Source: Anastatus disparis (lineage: Eukaryota; Arthropoda; Insecta; Hymenoptera; Eupelmidae). From it: 64,000 bases of DNA. The translations under genes were made by a program, and so were the position numbers. The stretch spans positions 1,784,501 to 1,848,500 of the forward strand of contig JAFFSR010000374.1 in assembly GCA_017163975.1 (NCBI GenBank), in the 5' to 3' direction. This document shows positions 58,538 to 64,000 of the stretch, one piece after another. The notes below the pieces were generated by a model. That model made no database searches. It was not told where the DNA came from and saw nothing but the letters and a program-made list of their open reading frames with translations. Position 1 is the stretch's first letter; each line of letters opens with the position of its first letter.

Positions 58538-60607
58538 GTCTAGGCGCCCAGCGGGTTTCGTATGAAGTTAGAGGTCCCACCAAGCAAGCAGGTGATTTAT
58601 ATGTATTTTGAGCCGCTGAATTTGAATTTGCAACTTGCTTTTCGCGCAAGTGGTTGAGTAATTTGTTATAAACAAATTAATTGTTTAAATGACTATAGTT
58701 TATAAACTACAATAGATGCAGTAATTTTCTCTGCAAAAACTTGTTTTTTAATAAAAAAAACAAAAAAAAATCGTTTTCGTTGCATTTCGATTCGATAATT
58801 AGAACCAGAGATATGGCAAATATATTGCAAAAAAACATAGAGACGTAGCGCTAGCACGGAACGCCCTGGTAAAAAACCTTATAACTCGACAACTAATTAA
58901 TATTTTTTGAAGTTTAACATGTGTTTGAAAAATGTCAGAGTCTCAGCTTTAATGATAAATTGTTATATATTACTTTCAAATGTTGATAAATAAGCTAGAA
59001 TGATTTGAAGCAGAAAAAATTTTCAATTTTTCAGAATTGTGTTTGTTTATAACGAAATAATATAGGTTAGCAAACAAAATATTTCTATATTTTTGAAATA
59101 GAATGATAGGAAATTTGATCTAATTTAAGAATCTGTCCGGTTTTTCAAATTTAAGTAAGTAGAACCTGAGATATCGCCAATTTAAGCTGTAGCGCCAACT
59201 CCTTGCAATACAACATATGTGTGCAATATAGCGATCGCTTTCCTTATTAAAAATTCTTTTATTATAAGGTAAGTAATCTCATCCTTTTCTAATAAAATCA
59301 CTTTTGACTCGACTCTATTTCATATACTTTGTCATAATATTAATGATGTATAATCTTCGAGCATGTACTACTGGAGGAAGCCTCCCAGCTATTAACTACG
59401 TTACAAGGCGAAGAGAGAAAAAGCCTCTATTTTGGTAAGTGCTATCTCTCTCACTTTCTTAGTGGGAAACAGAAGCAGCCAATCAAATCAGGCTAGAGAG
59501 AGACAGCACGTACCAACATAGAGGCTTTCTCTCTCTTCGCCTTGTAACGCTTTCTGCCATTCCGAGGCTTCCTCCAGTAGTATATGCTCGAAGTGTATAA
59601 TACATTTAAACAAAGTAGATTCAGGGTTTTAAATAATTATTGATTTTTCTACTATAATAGTAAACAATTTACTCATTTTATGGAGTATTTTTACATTTGT
59701 TTATTTTTTTGCAATTGCAAAAAGAACAACAATCTATTTTATTCAAAAAATTTGTTTTAACCTTCCGATTTATTAGAGTCATCTATTTTTAGCTAAATCC
59801 TTTTTTATTAAATTTTTATTTAATTTCCTAATACAGAGTTAAAATTAATTGTATTACAAAAAAATGAAATTACTTATCTTATAATAAAAGAATTTTTAAT
59901 AAGGAAAGCGATCGCCATATTGCATACATATGTCGTATGGTAAGGAGTTGGCGCTACAGCTTAAATTTGCGATATCTCAGGTTCTACTTACTTAAATTCA
60001 AAAAACCGGACAGATTCTCAAACTAGATCAAATTTTCTATCATTCTATATAAAAAATATAGAAATATTTTGTTCGCTAACCTATATCATTTCGTTATAAA
60101 CAAACAAGATTCTGAAAAATTAAAAATTTTTTCTGCTTCAAATCATTCTAGCTTATTTATTAACACTTGAAAGTAATATATAACAATTTATCATTAAAGC
60201 TGAGACTCTGACATTTTTTAAACACATGTTGAACTTCAAAAAATATTAATAAGTAGTCAAATTATAAGGTTTTTTACCAGGGCGTTCCGCGCTTCCGCTA
60301 CGTCTCTATGTTTTTTGCAATATATTTGCCATATCTCTGGTTCTAATTATCGAATTGACATGCAACAAAAACGATTTTTTTTGTTTTTTTTTATTAAAGA
60401 ACAAGATTTCGCAGAGAAAATTACTGCATCTATTGTAGTTCATAAACTATAGCTATTTAAACAATTAATTTGTTTATAACAAATTACTCGACCACTAGCG
60501 CGAAAAGCAAGTTGCAAATTCGGATTCAGCAGCTCAAAATACATACAAATAACCTACTTGCTTGGTGGGACCTCTAACTTCATACGAAACCTTCTGGGCG
60601 CCTAGAC
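58538..60607. mobile_element. Giant palindromic element (2,070 bp) in gypsy pol
   Basis: Ends GTCTAGGCGCCCAG...CTGGGCGCCTAGAC with TA on both sides (58536-58537 and 60608-60609). The arms are close complements for about 0.9 kb each, mirroring AATTAGAACCAGAGATATGG, GGAACGCCCTGGTAAAAAAC and TATTATAGGTTAGC. The centre (59370-59590) is a second, GC-richer inverted repeat with CTCTCTC and CTACTGGAGGAAGCCTC. No coding capacity. TA plus GTC-type ends point to a Tc1/mariner-like mobiliser. Confidence 0.93.
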
Positions 60608-61900
60608 TAATAGATGTTTTTAATATACGACTGCAAATACAATCTGATACAAAAATAAAATCGATTGTAGACGCAATTAACAAAGAAAAAAAATTGAATA
60701 GTAAAGACACTTGGAATATAGATTTACGTGAATTCACAACTGAAAATAATCTATCAATGCTAAATCACAGAGTAGTCGTACCAGAAAAACTAAAGGATGC
60801 AATTCTGCGAGAATCACATTTAGATAATTTTGGCATAATCAAAATGATAAGTCTTGCCAGAGGTCATTGTTGCTGGCCGGGTATCAATAAAGTTATTGAA
60901 AAAACGGCAAATTAATGCCAAAACTGCTTATTGAAAAGAAATAACCCCGTAAAAGTTGGTACACATGTTTGGGAGCCAGCTACAACAAAACCTATGAAAA
61001 GAATTCATGTTGATTTTGCTGGACCATACTTAGAAACAATATTCTTTATACTGTTAGATGCTTTCTCCAAGTGGCCAGAAATTCACATTGTACCAAATAT
61101 GTAAGTGACAACTACTACAAATAAATGTATCGAAATCTTTGCGCAATTTAGATTTCCTGAGGCTTTAGTGAGTGACAATGGACAAACCTTTACCTCAAAC
61201 GAATTTAAATATTTTCTAAATACAAATGGAATTATCCATAAATTAACTGCTCCATATCTTCCTGCAACAAACGCTTAAGCCGAAAGATTCGTTCCGATTC
61301 TCAAAAAAGCGTTAAGTGAAATAGACAATAAAAAAGATTTAAAAAACAATGTACAAATTATACTAGCACAATATAGGAATATGCCGCATAGTCAGACAAA
61401 GCAGTCACCTGCAGAACTTATTATAGGTAGGAAAATCATATGTAAATTAAACCTACTAAAGACTCAATCAGAAATACATCCATGAATGCAAATATTAAAG
61501 TAAGAAAATGGAACTTAAATGAAAAAGTCGCTGTTAGAAACTATACAGGAAAAATCCTATCGAAAACCGGAAAAATTATTAAAATTTTAGGAAAATTACA
61601 TTATTAAGTTCTTCTTGATGGCAGGGTTTGGGTGCGACATATTAATCTAATTGATTCTGCGAAAAATGCAATGAACACTTCCACTACAGACAATGACGAC
61701 TGCGATTAATATATCCCACCGGATGAGCAAATAGCCGTAAAATTTAAAGAATCGAATCAAGAATTTAATAGCACTCACTCTAAACAAGCAAACACAAGTG
61801 CAGTCGTTTCTCCATCCTCACGAGGGAGAGGTCAAAGTCAAGGTACACGACTAGCTATCCATCCAGACAGGCCAGGCGAGAGAAGAGCAAATACTAAAAA
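60608..61900 (+). pseudogene. Gypsy Mag integrase
   Basis: The pol frame resumes after the palindrome at LIDVFNIRLQIQSDT. The HHCC region has HLDNFGIIKMI and then CQNCLL after a TAA (60913). The core has KRIHVDFAGP (Asp), VSDNGQTFTS (Asp) and AERFVPILKK (Glu), with stops at 61104 and 61276. A C-terminal part, PGERRANTKKN, ends near 61906. Confidence 0.85.
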
Positions 61901-62020
61901 AAATTAATGTGGAGCGACACAGCATATCGCTACTCTCGTCAGACCCAAACGAAATGTTGGACCTCCTCCAGGCTACTGAGCAGACTTTAAATAAAACTGT
62001 AATTAATGTAACTTCATTTA

Positions 62021-62030
62021 GAGAGGGAAG
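62021..62030 (+). promoter_or_regulatory. Polypurine tract of the gypsy Mag element
   Basis: GAGAGGGAAG directly precedes TGTTGAGCCC at 62031, as expected for the primer of plus-strand synthesis. Confidence 0.85.
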
Positions 62031-62308
62031 TGTTGAGCCCGTGTCTCACTGTATATACATTTTATGTACACTGTATATACACTGTATATACAGAGTTTGA
62101 GTTGTGTGTGTGTTTAAAGAACGAGCGACTAGGTGGCGCAGCAGCGCAGTGACGAAACAGTAGTACTGTAGCAAATAAAGCCGTTTGAGGTATTGCTCTC
62201 CGACTTGTATCAGAATAATCAAATAAAATACCTGACATCGTCATACAGTATTCACCACTGGTATTTCTATCAATTTACTTAAGAATCTACCTACCCACGA
62301 ATACAACA
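62031..62308 (+). repeat. Gypsy Mag 3' LTR
   Basis: 278 bp from TGTTGAGCCC to ATACAACA. AATAAA lies at 62222-62227. Compared with the 5' LTR it has an extended CACTGTATATA repeat near 62048-62090 and scattered substitutions, so the insertion is not recent. Confidence 0.93.
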
Positions 62309-62313
62309 CACAT

Positions 62314-62769
62314 TAATTACATTTGAAAGTAGGGGCTATCATAATTCTTTCAAGAAATTTGAATATCAAAGAGGGTCTTTGTAACGGAACAAGATTAAGA
62401 GTAAAAAAATTGCTAAAATATTTAATCCAAGCGGAATCGGCAATTAGTAAAAGCAAAGGTAAACTAGTTTTTCTTTCAAGAATAAGTTTATCTTTATTTA
62501 AGGAAAAAATTCTTTTTGATATGCAACGAAAATAGTTTTCTATTAGATTAGGTTTTTCAATGACTATTAATAAATCCCAAGGACAATCTTATGAAAAAGT
62601 TGGTATTTATTCAACTTCACCAGTTTTCAGTCATGTACACTTATATATTGCTCTTTCAAGGATAAAATATAAAAATAATATGAAATTATTTTTAGGCAAA
62701 AACGCTATTGTCAACGAAGAAAGTAAAAAAAAAACGTTGTTTATAAAGAGATATTATAAATTTCAATAA
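62314..62769 (+). pseudogene. Helitron B Pif1-like helicase, last part
   Basis: Continues the helicase frame cut at 51880. Readable: LKVGAIIILSRNLNIKEGLCNGTRLRV, then, after a [38 protein letters not shown] and an end at 62769. The join through the CACAT duplication gives a stop next to it, consistent with decay before or after insertion. [10 protein letters not shown] is the Pif1 C-terminal motif. Confidence 0.88.
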
Positions 62770-62869
62770 ATTTTAGTGATAGTAAAATCGTTGAATCTAA
62801 ATCCATATTAAAAATATATATCAACTGACGCTATCATAATTAACAGTTCGATGTTAAAATAGATACATA

Positions 62870-62973
62870 TAGGGATGCACAGTATAATTGGCTGCATATT
62901 TGGATACACTATTGAATCGGCTGTATATAGCGATGCACCGTTTAATCAGCTTCATGTGGGAATGCGCTGTTAA
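62870..62973 (+). repeat. Tandem repeat of about 32 bp, 3.5 copies
   Basis: AGGGATGCACAGTATAATTGG, TTGGATACACTATTGAATCGG, GCGATGCACCGTTTAATCAG and GGAATGCGCTGTTAA are successive diverged copies, each followed by a CTGCATAT/CTTCATGTG-like linker. The array lies about 100 bp past the helicase end of Helitron B. Confidence 0.75.
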
Positions 62974-63236
62974 GAGGAGGTCGAGTATATCTGTCCTTTT
63001 CTAATCGAAGAATTGATTTTTTTACAAAAATTAATAATTGTAGCAAAAAATAAGGAGATAGCCCCATTTTGTATCATAAAAAGCAATATTCTCTTTGATG
63101 AGGAAAAATTATTTTTATCGATTCGTTTTGAAGAAAACCTTGAAAAACTTCAAAAATATAGGTTAGGATGAACAATTCAGTTTTTCAAAGTTTTCTTAAA
63201 AACGAAGTAATGAAAATAATTTTTCCTCATTTAAAA
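62974..63236. mobile_element. Truncated palindromic element
   Basis: Starts AGAGGAGGTCGAGTATATCTG after TTAA-like bases (62970-62973), resembling the ends of the TTAA palindrome family. The arms around 63098-63150 and 63180-63230 mirror GAGGAAAAATTATTTTTATC. The right arm stops near 63236 where another repeat begins, so the later element cut it. Confidence 0.65.
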
Positions 63237-64000
63237 AACCCTGTTGAAAAAGTTCGTACTGATTCAGTACTGATTTCATATTAAAATCAGGACTTGGTTA
63301 ACATTGAATCAGTGTAAAATCAACATAAAATTTACACAAAATCAGTACTGCGCATGTCCTGAAAATAGTTCCATAACGTAACACAAATAAGGTACAAAAT
63401 TCAAGCCTAATCGATATTGAATCAGTGTGAAATAAGTACTGAATTCGGGAAAGAATATTCGTATACGAGATAAGAGAATCAACTCAGTACGAAATCAGTA
63501 CGTAATCAGTACACCATTTAAACAAAATTCGTACGAATTGTTTTCGAAATACGTGACTTTTCAGTTCTCAATCAATGCCAAATCAGTACTGAATTCGGGA
63601 AAGAATATTCGTATACGAAATAAGAGAATCAATTCAGTACGAAATCAGTACGTAATCAGTACACCATTTCAACAAAATTCGTACGAATTGTTTTCGAAAT
63701 TCATGACTTTTCAGTTTCTAATCAGTGTTAAATCAGTACTGAATTCGAAAAAGAATATTCTTATACGAAATCACAGAATCAACTCAGTACAAAATCAGGA
63801 TGTAATCATGATTACGTTCTGACTCTTATTTCGTATACGAATATTCTTTCCCGAATGCAGTACTGATTTGGCATTGATTGAGAACTGAAAAGTCACGTAT
63901 TTCGAAAACAATTCGTACGAATTTTGTTGAAATAGTGTACTGATTACGTACTGATTTCGTACTGAGTTGATTCTCTCATTTCGTATACGAATATTCTTTC
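63237..64000. mobile_element. Foldback-like element with 150-bp tandem repeats in its arms (right end off-window)
   Basis: GTACTGAATTCGGG-type words start at 63436, 63586 and 63736, a period of exactly 150 bp. An inversion is centred near 63808 at GTAATCATGATTAC; beyond it the same units appear as reverse complements to the window end. Every unit is packed with palindromic words such as CAGTACTG, GAATATTC, GTATAC and TTCGTACGAA. Arms made of tandem repeats and a palindromic whole are the hallmark of Foldback/Galileo-type elements. No coding is evident; the frame at 63538-63822 is the repeat itself. Confidence 0.8.

Larger units (their letters stand above)
51881..62308 (+). mobile_element. Mag-like gypsy LTR retrotransposon inserted in Helitron B
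   Basis: The LTRs start TGTTGAGCCC and end ACAACA. The element is bounded by a 5-bp duplication CACAT (51876-51880 and 62309-62313), so the insertion is exact. Its 5' LTR is split by a further insertion (51910-55326). Inside are a gag with two Cys knuckles, pol pieces and integrase. Pol is split by a 2-kb palindrome. A primer-binding-like TGGCGACGAGG follows the 5' LTR and a polypurine tract precedes the 3' LTR. The pol domain pattern (VDQYPLRTINELF, KIDCSQAYLQL) is Mag-like. Confidence 0.93.

Overview
The window reads as a gene-poor, very AT-rich piece of an arthropod (most likely insect) nuclear genome. The evidence is a Ty3/gypsy element with an envelope-like gene, a Pao/BEL, a copia, an I-like LINE, a Tc1-type transposon, Helitrons, tRNA-derived SINEs, and TA, TWA and TTAA target-site duplications. 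I found no host protein-coding gene. Almost every recognisable open frame belongs to a transposable element, and nearly all are broken by stops, frameshifts, deletions or later insertions. The species cannot be fixed from the sequence alone.

Layout. 1-10534: the body of a large gypsy-class element. It has three small upstream ORFs, gag with seven CCHC knuckles, pol with two tandem retropepsin-like domains, RT, RNase H, an acidic/AT-hook linker and integrase, then an env-like gene resembling chuvirus glycoproteins that starts at a splice-acceptor consensus. A 703-bp palindromic element is inserted in env. 10535-14920: AT-rich DNA with a TA microsatellite, an LTR-like segment carrying a run of small hairpins, a TAA-flanked palindrome and a SINE fragment. 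14925-18710: a degenerate minisatellite next to a decayed minus-strand Helitron (A) that holds two palindromic insertions. 18711-23042: noncoding DNA with two large palindromes set in one TA microsatellite, and a short TIR element. 23100-27590: an I-like LINE. 27663-29282: two palindromes. 29337-30805: a Tc1-type transposon with its TA duplication. 30900-35238: a complete but decayed copia element (minus strand, 252-bp LTRs, AATGA duplication). 35244-40990: AT-rich DNA with a second copy of the TTAA palindrome family and a minus-strand DDE transposase pseudogene. About 40993-46235: a truncated Pao/BEL element. 46676-62769: a second Helitron (B) split by a stack of insertions. From 62870: tandem repeats, a truncated palindrome and a Foldback-like element with 150-bp repeats that runs off the window.

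The most striking architecture is the nesting in Helitron B. A Mag-like gypsy (51881-62308, CACAT duplication, 278-bp 3' LTR) sits inside the helicase gene. Its own 5' LTR is split by a 3.4-kb TG...CA insertion with a TATA duplication, and that insertion holds a dimeric-tRNA SINE with an 8-bp duplication. Its pol is split by a 2,070-bp palindrome with a TA duplication. The order of events can be read from the sequence.

The second theme is palindromic DNA. About fifteen elements with long, often full-length inverted repeats occupy roughly 11 kb (about 17%). They belong to groups with different target duplications (TA, TAA/TTA, TTAA), yet several share the word GAGATAT inside their arms. If transcribed they would give long hairpin RNAs.
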